Positions 8,953-18,576 of a DNA stretch of 64,000 bases are shown here, piece after piece. How positions within the stretch are numbered: the stretch's first letter is position 1; each line of letters begins with the position of its first letter. Both the position numbers and the translations under genes were made by a program. The stretch covers positions 119,996 through 183,995 of the forward strand of contig NZ_QUAB01000039.1 of assembly GCF_003387575.1 (NCBI RefSeq), written 5' to 3'. The notes under the pieces are model-generated. The model made no database searches and was not told the origin of the DNA. It worked only from the letters and a program-made list of their open reading frames with translations. This DNA is from Microbacterium bovistercoris (GTDB lineage: Bacteria > Actinomycetota > Actinomycetes > Actinomycetales > Microbacteriaceae).

Positions 8953-10203
8953 ATGGTCCAGCGACAGCTGCCCAAGCCCGCCGAGCTCTTCGAGCTGATG
9001 CAGTTCAAGAAGCCCGAACTCGACGGTCGCAAGCGGCGCCTCGACGCGGCGCTCACCATCTACGATCTGCGAACGATCGCCAAGCGCCGCACCCCGAAGG
9101 CGGCGTTCGACTACACCGACGGCGCAGCCGAGGGCGAGCTGTCGCTCGCACGTGCACGCCAGGCCTTCGAGGACGTGGAGTTCCATCCCGGCATCCTCAA
9201 GCCCGCGCCGACCGTCGACACCAGCGTCGAGATCCTGGGCGGCCCCAGCGCGCTGCCGTTCGGCATCGCGCCCACCGGCTTCACCCGCCTGATGCAGACC
9301 GAGGGCGAGGTCGCCGGCGCCGGCGCGGCTGCAGCCGCAGGCATCCCGTTCACCCTCTCCACGCTCGGCACGACCTCGATCGAGGGAGTGAAGGCTGCGA
9401 ACCCGCACGGTCGGAACTGGTTCCAGCTCTACGTCATGCGCGACCGTGAGATCTCGTACGAGCTCACCCGCCGCGCGGCCGCAGCCGGGTTCGACACCCT
9501 GCACTTCACGGTCGACACCCCGGTCGCCGGTGCCCGCCTGCGTGACAAGCGCAACGGGTTCAGCATTCCGCCGCAGCTGACGCTCGGCACGATCGTGAAC
9601 GCGATCCCCCGGCCGTGGTGGTGGTACGACTTCCTCACCACTCCGAAGCTCGAGTTCGCCTCGCTCAGCACCACAGGAGGCACCGTCGGAGAGCTGCTGG
9701 ATGCCGCGATGGATCCGACCATCAGCTACGCCGACCTCGACGTGATCCGCGACCTCTGGCCCGGCAAGATCGTCGTCAAGGGTGTGCAGAACGTCGAGGA
9801 CTCCGTGCGGCTGAAGGATGCGGGTGTCGACGGCATCGTGCTCTCGAACCACGGCGGCCGCCAGCTCGACCGCGCGCCGATCCCGTTCCACCTGCTGCCG
9901 CAGGTGCGCAAGGCGGTGGGGGACGACTTCACGGTCATGATCGACACGGGCATCATGAACGGGGCCGACATCGTGGCATCCGTCGCGCTGGGTGCCGACT
10001 TCACGCTGATCGGACGGGCGTACCTCTACGGGCTGATGGCCGGAGGCCGCCAGGGCGTCGACCGGACGATCGCCATCCTGCGCACCGAGATCGAGCGCAC
10101 GATGCGCCTGCTGGGCGTCTCGTCACTCGCGGAGCTCGAGCCCGCGCACGTGACGCAGCTGACCCGGATGGTGCCGCTCGGGGAGAGCATCCTCGTTCGT
10201 TGA
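8953..10203 (+). CDS. lldD: L-lactate dehydrogenase (FMN, quinone-dependent)
   Basis: Oxidises L-lactate to pyruvate at the membrane, feeding electrons to the quinone pool. The 416-residue protein follows the alpha-hydroxy-acid oxidase fold: YTDGAAEGE near residue 54, the FMN-binding [16 protein letters not shown] near residue 105, and the catalytic His/Arg in [14 protein letters not shown] near residue 300. The start [16 protein letters not shown] resembles corynebacterial LldD closely. AAGGAGAACACC gives a strong ribosome site at ATG 8953. The frame is open further upstream, through lldR on another frame, but that part is not coding. Controlled by the upstream lldR operator. Confidence 0.95.
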   Translation: MVQRQLPKPAELFELMQFKKPELDGRKRRLDAALTIYDLRTIAKRRTPKAAFDYTDGAAEGELSLARARQAFEDVEFHPGILKPAPTVDTSVEILGGPSALPFGIAPTGFTRLMQTEGEVAGAGAAAAAGIPFTLSTLGTTSIEGVKAANPHGRNWFQLYVMRDREISYELTRRAAAAGFDTLHFTVDTPVAGARLRDKRNGFSIPPQLTLGTIVNAIPRPWWWYDFLTTPKLEFASLSTTGGTVGELLDAAMDPTISYADLDVIRDLWPGKIVVKGVQNVEDSVRLKDAGVDGIVLSNHGGRQLDRAPIPFHLLPQVRKAVGDDFTVMIDTGIMNGADIVASVALGADFTLIGRAYLYGLMAGGRQGVDRTIAILRTEIERTMRLLGVSSLAELEPAHVTQLTRMVPLGESILVR

Positions 10204-10207
10204 GGCG

Positions 10208-10237
10208 CCCTTCGTCTCGCTTCGCTCGCTCAGGACC
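10208..10237. repeat. CCCTTCGTCTCGCTTCGCTCGCTCA-type repeat after lldD
   Basis: A 30-base G/C-symmetric repeat between convergent lldD and the HAD gene. The reverse complement of 22143-22173, inside topA, matches it with one substitution and one gap. The repeat at 16.2 kb shares the outer parts. It may also act as a terminator. Confidence 0.7.
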
Positions 10238-10252
10238 CGCGGGGCGGGACGC

Positions 10253-11017
10253 TCAACGGCTAGTCAGGGCAGTCAGCAGCTCGTCGAGTTTGTCGGCGGT
10301 GTCCTCCCAGCCGTCCACGGCGATGCAGGGCACGCCGATCGCGAGCACGGGGTAGTCGTTGCCGCCCTCGTCCAGACGGTCGCCGTAGAAGAGCATGTCG
10401 GTGAGCGGGATGCCGGTGAGCTCGGCGAGCTGTCGCATGCCGTAGGCCTTGTCGATGCCGGCGCGGGTGATGTCGATCGACGTGGACCCGCCGGAGCGCA
10501 CCTCCAAGCCGGGCAGGCGAGCGGCGACCGCGTCACGAAGGGCGGCGCGCTTCGCGCCGTCCTGGTCCCAGGCGACCTTCGCCTCGCGCGGTGCGCGCTG
10601 CCCGAGCGCCGAGAAGGTGATCTGCGAACCGCGGTCCTCGAGGATGTCGCCCCAGGGATCAGGCGCCCAGAGGCCGAGACGCTCGGCTTCCTCGCGGAGC
10701 GCCTCCAGCGCGGCATCCCGCTCGTCGGACGTCAGGTCGTGCGCGTACAGCGGAGCGAAGTCCTTGCCGTCGTGGCGGAGATAACGGGTGCCGCAGGTGG
10801 GCAGCAGGTGCAGACGAGCGAGGTCCTCGGCCTCGGTTTCGCCGAGCTGTGCGATCACCTGACTGCGGAACTGCTCCTCGTTGCCGCCGGAGATGATGGC
10901 GACCTCGACGCGGTGCATGAGTGCACGCAGCAGATCGGCGATGCGAGGATCGATCGCGCCCTTCGAGGGGGCAAGCGTGTCGTCGAGGTCGAACGCGACA
11001 AGGCGGGGCGCAGTCAT
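10253..11017 (-). CDS. HAD-IIB family phosphatase
   Basis: The 254-residue protein has HAD motif I in LVAFDLDDTLAPSKG (residues 6-20), motif II in VAIISGGNE (about residue 40), and the terminal motif FYGDRLDEGGNDYPV near residue 210, with a Cof-type (IIB) cap between. The arrangement resembles phosphomannomutase-like and sugar-phosphate phosphatases of the subfamily, so the substrate is likely a phosphosugar, but this is not certain. Its ATG overlaps the stop of the VanZ gene by four bases, so the two are cotranscribed and coupled. Confidence 0.85.
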   Translation of the reverse strand: MTAPRLVAFDLDDTLAPSKGAIDPRIADLLRALMHRVEVAIISGGNEEQFRSQVIAQLGETEAEDLARLHLLPTCGTRYLRHDGKDFAPLYAHDLTSDERDAALEALREEAERLGLWAPDPWGDILEDRGSQITFSALGQRAPREAKVAWDQDGAKRAALRDAVAARLPGLEVRSGGSTSIDITRAGIDKAYGMRQLAELTGIPLTDMLFYGDRLDEGGNDYPVLAIGVPCIAVDGWEDTADKLDELLTALTSR

Positions 11018-11463
11018 CCCTCCAGCTTAGACGAGCCGTGCTGCCGGGATCTGTGCAGGGCTCGTGCGGTGAGGGTGATGCCGGCCCCGACGGTCGCGCC
11101 GAGCGTGTTCAGCGCGAGGTCACTGAGTGTCGCCGAGCGATGCGAGAGAGCGAGGCCCTGAACGATCTCGATGACTGCTGAGAAGGCCGGGCCGGCCAGC
11201 AGCGCCAGGGGCCAGAGTCGGAGCGGGACGATCAGGGCCGCGAGCACGCCGACCGGGATGAAGACCAGCACATTCGCGATCTTCTCGAGCGCGGTGAAGC
11301 CCAGCCAGCTCCAGCCGAGGGTGTTCCGGCCGAGGTCCAGCACGTGATCGAGGAAGACGGGGAAGCGGTCCTGCAACGGCTGCGGGGAGATGGTCAGCAC
11401 GAGCAGGATCACGAGGAACGGGATGCCGATGACGAGGGCTGTCGTGACGGATCGGCGGGGCAT
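11014..11463 (-). CDS. VanZ-family membrane protein
   Basis: A 149-residue protein with four membrane segments (about residues 8-26, 55-75, 80-102 and 115-138) and the family pattern KIANVLVFIPVGVLAALI and a short GLALSHRSATLSDLALNTLGATVG stretch typical of VanZ-like proteins. VanZ gives low-level teicoplanin resistance in enterococci; most homologues have no known role. The ATG at 11463 is chosen because residues before it are arginine-rich and not family-like; its ribosome site is weak. About 200 bases upstream (11464-11664) contain nothing I can identify. Confidence 0.8.
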   Translation of the reverse strand: MPRRSVTTALVIGIPFLVILLVLTISPQPLQDRFPVFLDHVLDLGRNTLGWSWLGFTALEKIANVLVFIPVGVLAALIVPLRLWPLALLAGPAFSAVIEIVQGLALSHRSATLSDLALNTLGATVGAGITLTARALHRSRQHGSSKLEG

Positions 11464-11664
11464 GTTCCGAAGGTATCGCGGGGAGCGGCGAAGGGGCTGG
11501 GACGGCGCTGCTGCTTCGCGGCATCGCCTGCGAGGCATGTCACGACGGGGTGCGTCCCCACGGCGCCCTCCACGCGCCGCTCGCAGGCGGGAATGTCGCG
11601 TTGTGCGGGGAAGCGGCGCGCGGAGCCTCCTGCGCCGCGGGGCCCCGCCTGTCACGCCGGCTCA

Positions 11665-11784
<120 letters not shown>

Positions 11785-11822
11785 TTTTTGCAACTGTTCG
11801 AGTCTACATGGAACCGGCGCTG

Positions 11823-12764
11823 TTACCGAATCGAGGGCGCCGCCACGAGCGTCAGCAGCGAGGCCTCCGGGCGGCAGGCGAAGCGCACCGGTGCGTAGAT
11901 CGACGTGCCGCAGCCCGCGCTGACGTTCAGCGGCACTGAACGGCCGCCGTGCGACCACGTGCTCAAGCCTTTCGCCTGTTTCAGCGGGATGTCGCAGTTC
12001 GCGACGATCGTGCCGTATCCGGGCAGGCAGACCTGCCCGCCATGCGTGTGCCCCGCGATGAGCATGTCGGCGCCGAGATCGATGAACTCGTTGAGCACGC
12101 GCTGATACGGCGCGTGCGCGACCCCGAGCACGGGTGCGCCCGCGTCCCGGGGACCGAGAGCGGCGATCCGCTCGGGCAGGTCCGCCAGTCGGTCCCACCC
12201 GCGATGCGGGTCGTCGACGCCGAAGAAGTCGACGCTGCGACCCGCGACCGTGAGGCGCGCGGCGGTGTTGTTCAGGTCGGTCCAGCCCAGTTCCTCGGTG
12301 AAGTAGGCATCCATCGCCGCGGTGTCCAGGCTCGGCACCGCGGTGTGGTGCTTCGAGGGACCCATGAAGTACTTGAACGGATTGCGCGGCGCGGGAGCCT
12401 GCACGTCGTTCGAGCCGTGCACGAAGACGCCGGGGATGCCGGCCAGCGGCGCGAACGCGCGCCGGATGCCGGCCAGACCGTCGACATGACCGAGGTTGTC
12501 GCCGGTGTTCACAACCAGGTCGGGCTCGAGCGAAGCGAGCGATGCGAGCCACTGCTGCTTGCGCTGCTGCCAGGGCGCCATGTGCGCGTCGGACAGGTGC
12601 AGCACGCGGATCGGTGCGGATCCGGGGGAGAGCACCGGAACCGTTGCGGTGCGCACCGTGAACAGGTAGCGCTCGATCCCGATGCCCCAGGTGGCGGCCG
12701 CGACGCCGACGGCCCCCACCGCGCCGAGCGCGATGAGGGCCGGGTGGATGTCACGAGAGGTCAA
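11823..12764 (-). CDS. Membrane-anchored metallophosphoesterase
   Basis: The 313-residue protein has one N-terminal membrane helix (about residues 8-28) and a calcineurin-like phosphoesterase domain with the metal motifs LSDAH, NTGDNLGH, GSND (in place of the usual GNHD) and GHTHGGQ. The active site should face outside the cell if the helix is a signal anchor. Homologues are often encoded next to class A penicillin-binding proteins, as here: its ATG overlaps the stop of the upstream PBP gene by four bases, so a cell-envelope role is likely. Substrate unknown. Confidence 0.88.
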   Translation of the reverse strand: MTSRDIHPALIALGAVGAVGVAAATWGIGIERYLFTVRTATVPVLSPGSAPIRVLHLSDAHMAPWQQRKQQWLASLASLEPDLVVNTGDNLGHVDGLAGIRRAFAPLAGIPGVFVHGSNDVQAPAPRNPFKYFMGPSKHHTAVPSLDTAAMDAYFTEELGWTDLNNTAARLTVAGRSVDFFGVDDPHRGWDRLADLPERIAALGPRDAGAPVLGVAHAPYQRVLNEFIDLGADMLIAGHTHGGQVCLPGYGTIVANCDIPLKQAKGLSTWSHGGRSVPLNVSAGCGTSIYAPVRFACRPEASLLTLVAAPSIR

Positions 12765-15400
12765 CGGCCGTTGCCGTTCTCACACTCCAGCTTGATCCGC
12801 TGGTCGGCTTGAGCGATCGTCCCGGCCGGCGGATCGGTCTCGGACACCTGCGAGCTGGGCTGGCACCTGCCGCCCCAGTCGATGTTCGAGAATCCGGCGC
12901 CGTTGAGTTGGATGATCGCCTCCGCAGCGGACTTCCCGGTCACGTCGGGTACCGGGATGCCGGTCACCGCCTGCTTACCGGTGCTCGGCGAGATCGTCAC
13001 GGTCGTGCCGGCCGCGACCTGCCCCGCTCCCGGGGCCTGAGCGGCCACGATGCCTGCGGGCTGGTTGCTGTCCACGGCCGGTCCCACGCTCACCTGGAAC
13101 CCGGCGTCCTCCAGCGTCTTCGTCGCGGCGTCGACGGTCATGCCGACCACGTTCGGCAGGTCCTTGACCACCTTGCGGGTGAGGTTCTTGTCCGGGCTCG
13201 GGAACGCGTCCCCGCCGTAGATGTCGTTCGCGGCGCCCTGGATCGCCTTCGCCATCGGGTAACGGATGTTGTTCAGCTGGATGCCCTTGTACGACTTCCT
13301 GCTCAGCCGCTCGTCACCGGTGACGTTTCCGACCCAGACCGCGGTCGCCACGCGCGTGCTCGACTCGACGAGCATGGTGTGCGCCTTCTCGGCGGTACCG
13401 GTCTTGCCGATCAGCTGGACGCCGTTGCGGGGGTTGGCGCGGCCACCCGTGCCGCCGTCCATCACACCACGCAGGGCGTGGGCGGCGGTCGCCGCGACCT
13501 CGGGCGAGATCACCTGCGTGCAGGACTGCTTCGGCGGAGCGATCTCCTTGCCGTCCTGGCCGATGACCTTGTCGATCACGCGGGGCTCGCAGTACTTGCC
13601 CTTGTTGGCGACGGTCGCGTACGCGCCGGCGATCTGGAGCGGTGCGATGTTCTTCGAACCGAGCACCGAGGGGAACGGGTCGTTCGCACCGGGGTTGTAC
13701 TTGTTGTCCTGCACGGTGACGTCGTGCATGCTGCCGAGGTGCACGCCCATCCGCTTCGCCACCTCGTTGATGTCGCACAGGTTCAGCTGCTTCGCCATCG
13801 CGAGGAATCCGGAGTTCAGCGACGCTGCGGTGAACCGCATCACACTGCCGGTGTAGCCGCGGTTGCCGCCGGAGTTTCCGATGGCCCTGTCGGACTGGCG
13901 GGGCAGTGTGTAATTGCCGCCACAGCCATCGCGCTTGTACGTTCCGAAGACGGCGCCGGTGGTGCCGTCGAGCACCTCGTTGACGGAGTGGCCCTTCTCG
14001 AGCCAGTCGATCAGCGTGAAGAGCTTGTAGGTCGAACCGACCTGGAAGCCGATACCGCCGCCGTGCTTGCTGTCGGCGGCGAACACCTGGGAGGACTGGC
14101 CCTTGGCCAGGGAGGCATCCGCCGACTCGCTGAAGGAGGTGTTCTGCGCCATCGCGAGGACGCGCCCGGTGGTGGCCTCGACGGACACGCCGGCGCCGCC
14201 GAGGGCGATGCCGGCCATCGTCGCGGGCACGCGGTCGTGCACAGCCTTGATGGCGGGACCCTGCAGGCGCATGTCCAGCGTCGTGTACACCGACATTCCG
14301 CCGCGCTTCAGGTTCGCTTCGCGCTCTTCCTTCGTGGCGCCGAACGCGGGGTCGCTCTTGAGCACGCTCTGCACGTACTTGCAGAAGTAGGCGTTGTCGC
14401 CGGCGGTCGAGCAGCCCTGCGAGGTGTTCGACAGCTGGGGCGTGACCGGCGTGGCCTTGGCCTCGTCGTACTGCGCCTTCGTGATCTGGCCGTTCCTGTA
14501 CATCTGGCCGAGCACGTAGTCACGACGGTCCTTCGTCGTCGCGTAGCCGTCGGCCTCGCTGTTCTGCCCGACCTCCTGGCCGTCGACCGTCTTGGTCCAG
14601 GTTCCGCCCGGCCGGTCGATGCGCAGCAGGTTGGGCTCCTGCACCATGCCGGCGAGGGTCGCGGCCTGAACCAGGGTGACCTTCGACGCGGAGGTGCTGA
14701 AGTAGCGCTGCGCTGCGGCCTCGATGCCGTAGGTGGTGCCGCCGAAGTTCGACACGTTCAGGTACCCGAGCAGGATGTCGTTCTTCGAGTAGTCCTTCTC
14801 GACCTGGAGGGCGTAGCGCATCTCCTGCAGCTTGCGCTGGATGCCCGCGGAGCCCTTCGCCTGCGCCGCATCCATGAAGCACTGCTGCATCTTGTCTTCG
14901 TAGTGATCGTCCTCGGGCGGGACATCCTGCTCGCACTGCTGGATGAGCACGTTCTTCACGTACTGCTGGGTGATCGTCGACGCACCGCGCGACGAGGTGT
15001 CGGTGACGTTCTCGACCGCCGCCTTCACCGTCTGCAGCAGGTTCACGCCGCCATGGGAATAGAAGTTCTTGTCCTCGCTGGACAGCACCGCGTCGACCAG
15101 GGTCGGCGAGAGCTGGCTGAACGTGATCGGAGTGCGGTTCTGCTCGTAGAACGTGGCGAGCTTGAACGGCTTGCCGTTCGTGTCGTTCGCGTAGATGGTC
15201 GTCGGAGCCATCGGCTCGGACGGCTTCAGGTAGCTCGGCAGCTCGTCGAAAAGGGTCAGCGCCTGCGAGCCGGTGTACCCGGCCATGGCGATCGCAGGGG
15301 TGACCGTCGCGGTGACCAGGAGCCCGGCGACCGCGCTCAGGCCCACCAGGCCGAGCAGTCCTCCGAGCACACCCTTCACCGTGCGTTTCGTTTGGGGCAT
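12761..15400 (-). CDS. ponA: Bifunctional penicillin-binding protein 1A/1B with PASTA domains
   Basis: Polymerises and cross-links peptidoglycan. The 879-residue protein has a short cytoplasmic start, one membrane helix (about residues 10-35), a GT51 glycosyltransferase with catalytic EDKNFYSHGGVN near residue 107 and GASTITQQYVKN, a transpeptidase with STYK (near 460), SLNSG (near 525) and GKTGTAEK (near 663), and two C-terminal PASTA domains from about residue 747. ATG 15400 is chosen because the earlier in-frame residues are not family-like; TACCAT seven bases upstream hints at a leaderless mRNA. It heads an operon with the metallophosphoesterase. The gene symbol is by analogy with mycobacterial ponA. 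Confidence 0.95.
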   Translation of the reverse strand: MPQTKRTVKGVLGGLLGLVGLSAVAGLLVTATVTPAIAMAGYTGSQALTLFDELPSYLKPSEPMAPTTIYANDTNGKPFKLATFYEQNRTPITFSQLSPTLVDAVLSSEDKNFYSHGGVNLLQTVKAAVENVTDTSSRGASTITQQYVKNVLIQQCEQDVPPEDDHYEDKMQQCFMDAAQAKGSAGIQRKLQEMRYALQVEKDYSKNDILLGYLNVSNFGGTTYGIEAAAQRYFSTSASKVTLVQAATLAGMVQEPNLLRIDRPGGTWTKTVDGQEVGQNSEADGYATTKDRRDYVLGQMYRNGQITKAQYDEAKATPVTPQLSNTSQGCSTAGDNAYFCKYVQSVLKSDPAFGATKEEREANLKRGGMSVYTTLDMRLQGPAIKAVHDRVPATMAGIALGGAGVSVEATTGRVLAMAQNTSFSESADASLAKGQSSQVFAADSKHGGGIGFQVGSTYKLFTLIDWLEKGHSVNEVLDGTTGAVFGTYKRDGCGGNYTLPRQSDRAIGNSGGNRGYTGSVMRFTAASLNSGFLAMAKQLNLCDINEVAKRMGVHLGSMHDVTVQDNKYNPGANDPFPSVLGSKNIAPLQIAGAYATVANKGKYCEPRVIDKVIGQDGKEIAPPKQSCTQVISPEVAATAAHALRGVMDGGTGGRANPRNGVQLIGKTGTAEKAHTMLVESSTRVATAVWVGNVTGDERLSRKSYKGIQLNNIRYPMAKAIQGAANDIYGGDAFPSPDKNLTRKVVKDLPNVVGMTVDAATKTLEDAGFQVSVGPAVDSNQPAGIVAAQAPGAGQVAAGTTVTISPSTGKQAVTGIPVPDVTGKSAAEAIIQLNGAGFSNIDWGGRCQPSSQVSETDPPAGTIAQADQRIKLECENGNGR

Positions 15401-15479
15401 ACGCTTGATGGTAGGGGAGTTCCCTGAACGAAAGCCCGAACGCCAGGCCCTTCTCGGCCTGCTGACGCACAGGAGTGCC

Positions 15480-15698
15480 ATGACCACGTGGGAGTATCTG
15501 ACCACCCCGCTGCTGATCCACAACACGGCGGCGATCCTCAACAACTGGGGCAAGCAGGGCTGGGAACTCGTGCAGGTCGTCACCGGCCCCGAGGGCGGAC
15601 TCGTCGCCTACTTCAAGCGCCCCGTCCAGGAGTCTGGCGCGCAGAACGCCGGCCTCGCCGCTGCGGCCGAGGCCGCCCGCCAGTTCGAAGGGAACTGA
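15480..15698 (+). CDS. Small DUF4177-type protein
   Basis: A 72-residue soluble protein beginning MTTWEYLTTPLLIHNTAAIL, with NNWGKQGWELVQVV, the short beta-strand signature of DUF4177 proteins, and an alanine-rich end. AGGAG precedes the ATG. It is divergent from the PBP gene and ends five bases before the RidA gene, forming a two-gene operon. Function unknown. Confidence 0.85.
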   Translation: MTTWEYLTTPLLIHNTAAILNNWGKQGWELVQVVTGPEGGLVAYFKRPVQESGAQNAGLAAAAEAARQFEGN

Positions 15699-15702
15699 TC
15701 CG

Positions 15703-16161
15703 ATGAGCACGACCGCACGTCTGGCCGAGCTCGGCATCGAGCTGCCCGCCGTCGCCGCACCCGTCGCCGCCTATGTGCCCGCCACCGTGCACGGGGACGT
15801 CGTCTACACCTCCGGTCAGCTGCCGTTCGAGAGCGGTGCGCTGCCCGCCACCGGCAAGGTCGGCGCCGGCGTCGAGGCGGAGGACGCCAAGGGCTATGCG
15901 CGCATCTGCGCGCTGAACGCTCTCGCCGCCGCCGCGGATGCCGCAGGCGGCGTCGACCGGATCGTCGGCGTGCTCCGGCTCGGCGCCTTCGTGGCATCCG
16001 ACCCGTCCTTCACCGGTCAGCCCGCCGTCGCGAACGGAGCCAGCGAGGTGCTCGGCGAGATCTTCGGCGACGCGGGCAAGCACGTCCGCGCCGCCGTGGG
16101 CGTGCCAGTGCTGCCGCTGGACTCCCCGGTCGAGGTCGAGGTCGCGTTCCTGCTCGGCTGA
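15703..16161 (+). CDS. RidA/YjgF-family protein
   Basis: The 152-residue protein fits the longer RidA subfamily: VVYTSGQLPFESGALPATGKVG near residue 35, GYARICALNALAAA near residue 65, and the C-terminal VRAAVGVPVLPLDSPVEVEVAFLLG with the conserved Pro-Leu-Asp and Glu. Canonical RidA deaminates reactive enamines from pyridoxal enzymes. The usual substrate-binding Arg near residue 105 appears as HVRAAVG, but this subfamily is often non-canonical, so activity is not assured. Confidence 0.85.
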   Translation: MSTTARLAELGIELPAVAAPVAAYVPATVHGDVVYTSGQLPFESGALPATGKVGAGVEAEDAKGYARICALNALAAAADAAGGVDRIVGVLRLGAFVASDPSFTGQPAVANGASEVLGEIFGDAGKHVRAAVGVPVLPLDSPVEVEVAFLLG

Positions 16162-16177
16162 ATCTGCGCCGTAGACG

Positions 16178-16228
16178 CTTCGACAGGCTCAGCGACCCAG
16201 TGCTCGGTCCCTGAGCCTGTCGAAGGGT
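16178..16228. terminator. Hairpin of the CTTCGACAGGCTCAG repeat between convergent genes
   Basis: CTTCGACAGGCTCAG near 16180 pairs perfectly with CTGAGCCTGTCGAAG ending near 16226, with about 20 bases between. Convergent ridA-like and acs genes flank it, so it can end both transcripts. The same dispersed repeat is well known in Microbacterium-type genomes (from memory). Confidence 0.75.
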
Positions 16229-16232
16229 CGTC

Positions 16233-18203
16233 TTACTTGACCTGCGCCGAGATGATGCTCATCACCGCGGTGTCGGCGAGGGTCGTCGTGTCGCCGACCT
16301 CACGGCCTTCGGCGACATCGCGCAGCAGGCGGCGCATGATCTTGCCGGACCGGGTCTTCGGCAGCTCGCCCACGATGTAGACATCGCGCGGGCGGGCGAT
16401 CGGACCGATCTGCTCACCGACCCAGGTGCGCAGCTGGGTCGCCAGCCCCTCAGGGGTGTGCTCGGCAAGGAAGCTCTCCTTGAGGATGACGAACGCCACG
16501 ACAGCCTGACCGGTGGTCTCGTCGGACGCGCCGACGACCGCGGCCTCGGCGGTCGCCTCGTGCGCGACCAGCGACGACTCGATCTCGGCCGTGGAGAGAC
16601 GGTGGCCCGAGACGTTCATCACGTCGTCGACGCGGCCCAGCAGCCACAGGTCGCCGTCCTCGTCGAGTCGGGCGCCGTCGCCGGCGAAGTAGAAGCCCTG
16701 CTCCTCGAACTTCTCCCAGTAGGTCTCCTTGAACCGCTCGGGGTCGCCCCACACTCCGCGCAGCATCGCGGGCCAGGGCTTCGTGATCGCGAGCAGCCCG
16801 CCGTTGCCGGACTCGACCTCGTTGCCCTGCTCGTCGACCACGTCGATCGAGATGCCGGGCAGCGGCACCTGGGCGGAGCCCGGCTTCGCGGCGGTGATGC
16901 CGGGCAGCGGCGAGACCATGATCCCGCCGGTCTCGGTCTGCCACCACGTGTCGACGATCGGGGCCTGCCCGCCGCCGATGACCTCGCGGTACCACATCCA
17001 CGCCTCGGGGTTGATGGGCTCGCCCACCGAGCCGAGCAGGCGCAGGGTGGACAGATCGAACTGGTTCGGTACCTGGCGGCCGATCTTCATGAACGAGCGG
17101 ATCGCGGTGGGGGCGGTGTACAGGATGGTGACGCCGTACTTCTGGATCAGCTCCCACCAGCGGCCGGGGTGCGGCGCATCCGGCGTGCCCTCGTACATCA
17201 GCTGCGTCGCGCCGTTGGCGAGCGGGCCGTAAGTGACGTAGGAGTGTCCGGTGATCCAGCCGATGTCGGCCGTGCACCAGTAGACGTCGGTCTCGGGGTG
17301 CAGGTCGAAGACGTACTTGTGGGTGTACGCGGCCTGCGTCAGATAGCCACCCGAGGTGTGCAGGATGCCCTTCGGCTTGCCCGTCGTACCCGAGGTGTAG
17401 AGGATGAACAGCGGGTTCTCGGATCCGAACGCCTGCGCCTCGTGCTCGGCGGATGCCGCGGGCACGACATCGTGCCACCAGATGTCGCGGCCCTCGGTCC
17501 ACTCCACGTCGTTGCCGCCGCGCTTCACGACGAGCACATGCTCGACGGTCTGCTGCTCGCCTTCACCGTTGCGGTCGGCCAGCGACTGGTCGACGGCGGG
17601 CTTGAGCGCCGACACCCTGCCCTTGCGGTAGCCGCCGTCGGCGGTGATGACCACCTTCGCACCGGCGTCGTCGATGCGCGATCGCAGGCTGTCGGCGCTG
17701 AAGCCGCCGAAGACGACGGAGTGGATCGCGCCGAGGCGGGCGACCGCGAGCATCGAGATCACGGCCTCCGGGATCATCGGGAGGTAGATTGCGACGCGGT
17801 CGCCCTGGCCGACGCCGAGGTCCGCCAGGACGTTCGCGGTGCGCTTGACCTCATCGGTGAGCTCGGCATAGGTGATGCTGCGGGAGTCTCCCGGCTCGCC
17901 CTCCCAGTGGATGGCGACGCGGTCGCCGATGCCGGCCTCGACGTGCCGGTCCAGGCAGTTGTAGGCGACGTTCAGCTCACCGTCGCCGAACCACTTCGCG
18001 AACGGCGGGTTCGTCCAGTCCAGCACCTCGGTGAAGGGCTTGTGCCAGTGCAGCAGTTCGCGCGACTGGTCGGCCCAGAATCCCTCGCGGTCGGCGGCCG
18101 CACGCTCGTAGAGAGCGGGGTCGTCGATGGACTGTGCGACGAACTCGGGCGAGGGCGGGAACTGCCGAGACTCGTTGAGAAGATGATCGATCTGGCTGCT
18201 CAT
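16233..18203 (-). CDS. acsA: Acetyl-CoA synthetase
   Basis: Activates acetate with ATP and CoA to acetyl-CoA. The 656-residue protein has the adenylation signature [15 protein letters not shown] near residue 270, the [10 protein letters not shown] motif near 415, and the lysine acetylation site [11 protein letters not shown] near residue 620, where PatZ-type enzymes would inactivate it. ATG 18203 follows AAGGAGCG; earlier in-frame residues are non-coding. Normal length. The 6C-type RNA gene is transcribed divergently from its upstream region. Confidence 0.97.
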   Translation of the reverse strand: MSSQIDHLLNESRQFPPSPEFVAQSIDDPALYERAAADREGFWADQSRELLHWHKPFTEVLDWTNPPFAKWFGDGELNVAYNCLDRHVEAGIGDRVAIHWEGEPGDSRSITYAELTDEVKRTANVLADLGVGQGDRVAIYLPMIPEAVISMLAVARLGAIHSVVFGGFSADSLRSRIDDAGAKVVITADGGYRKGRVSALKPAVDQSLADRNGEGEQQTVEHVLVVKRGGNDVEWTEGRDIWWHDVVPAASAEHEAQAFGSENPLFILYTSGTTGKPKGILHTSGGYLTQAAYTHKYVFDLHPETDVYWCTADIGWITGHSYVTYGPLANGATQLMYEGTPDAPHPGRWWELIQKYGVTILYTAPTAIRSFMKIGRQVPNQFDLSTLRLLGSVGEPINPEAWMWYREVIGGGQAPIVDTWWQTETGGIMVSPLPGITAAKPGSAQVPLPGISIDVVDEQGNEVESGNGGLLAITKPWPAMLRGVWGDPERFKETYWEKFEEQGFYFAGDGARLDEDGDLWLLGRVDDVMNVSGHRLSTAEIESSLVAHEATAEAAVVGASDETTGQAVVAFVILKESFLAEHTPEGLATQLRTWVGEQIGPIARPRDVYIVGELPKTRSGKIMRRLLRDVAEGREVGDTTTLADTAVMSIISAQVK

Positions 18204-18320
18204 GGCGCTCGCTCCTTTGCGCGGATGGTGGGGTCGTGCAGGGACACGACCGTGACACGGCGAATCTATCCTCGGCACCCGACACGGCCTACTGCCGAAA
18301 GTCGGTATTGCGCCCGGGTT

Positions 18321-18348
18321 TTGTGAGGGCACCTACCTTGCGTACACT
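18321..18348 (+). promoter_or_regulatory. Promoter of the 6C-type RNA
   Basis: TTGTGA (18321-18326) and TACACT (18343-18348) are separated by 16 bases, giving a predicted transcription start near 18355. Confidence 0.6.
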
Positions 18349-18354
18349 CTTGCT

Positions 18355-18457
18355 CAGCCGAAATCGTATTCCGGCTTCAGCGCGCCCGATACCCCCGATT
18401 CAGCGGCGCGCTCTGGGCGGCATCTCATTCCCCCCGTGAGATGCCGCCCTCCATTTT
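18355..18457 (+). ncRNA. 6C-type small RNA
   Basis: A predicted transcript of about 100 bases holds two C-rich hairpin loops, the defining trait of the actinobacterial 6C RNA. The first loop contains ATACCCCCG between GCGCGCC and GGCGCGC. The second is a perfect 13-bp stem (18415-18427 with 18437-18449) enclosing TTCCCCCCG, followed by CCATTTT as terminator. In M. tuberculosis the 6C RNA (B11) lies between Rv3660c and Rv3661, beside the tad genes and near topA; here it lies between acs and tadA. C-rich loops of 6C are thought to pair with G-rich ribosome sites. The interval 18204-18576 contains no protein gene. Confidence 0.82.
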
Positions 18458-18541
18458 GGGAGCGCTCCCGCATATCCGCGGCAGAAGCCCTCCACAGTCG
18501 AGCCTCGCCGCCTCTTCTGCACAGGACGCGGGTTTGAGTCG

Positions 18542-18569
18542 TTGGAGCGTCCGCCGGCGCTTCTAACGT
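18542..18569 (+). promoter_or_regulatory. Promoter of the tad operon
   Basis: TTGGAG (18542-18547) and TAACGT (18564-18569) are 16 bases apart; the latter ends seven bases before the tadA ATG, implying a leaderless mRNA. Confidence 0.6.
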
Positions 18570-18576
18570 CGTCGGC

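Noticed and set aside
12809..15427. Open frame of about 870 codons on the plus strand opposite the PBP gene
   Set aside because: Shadow of the PBP codon pattern; composition is biased and the opposite strand carries full glycosyltransferase, transpeptidase and PASTA motifs.
16178..16228. Regulatory operator from the CTTCGACAGGCTCAG palindrome
   Set aside because: It lies between two convergent genes, so a terminator or dispersed repeat is the simpler reading.
18231..18250. GTCGTG/CACGAC palindrome upstream of acs as a CRP-type site
   Set aside because: It does not match the TGTGA-N6-TCACA pattern, and short GC palindromes are frequent here.
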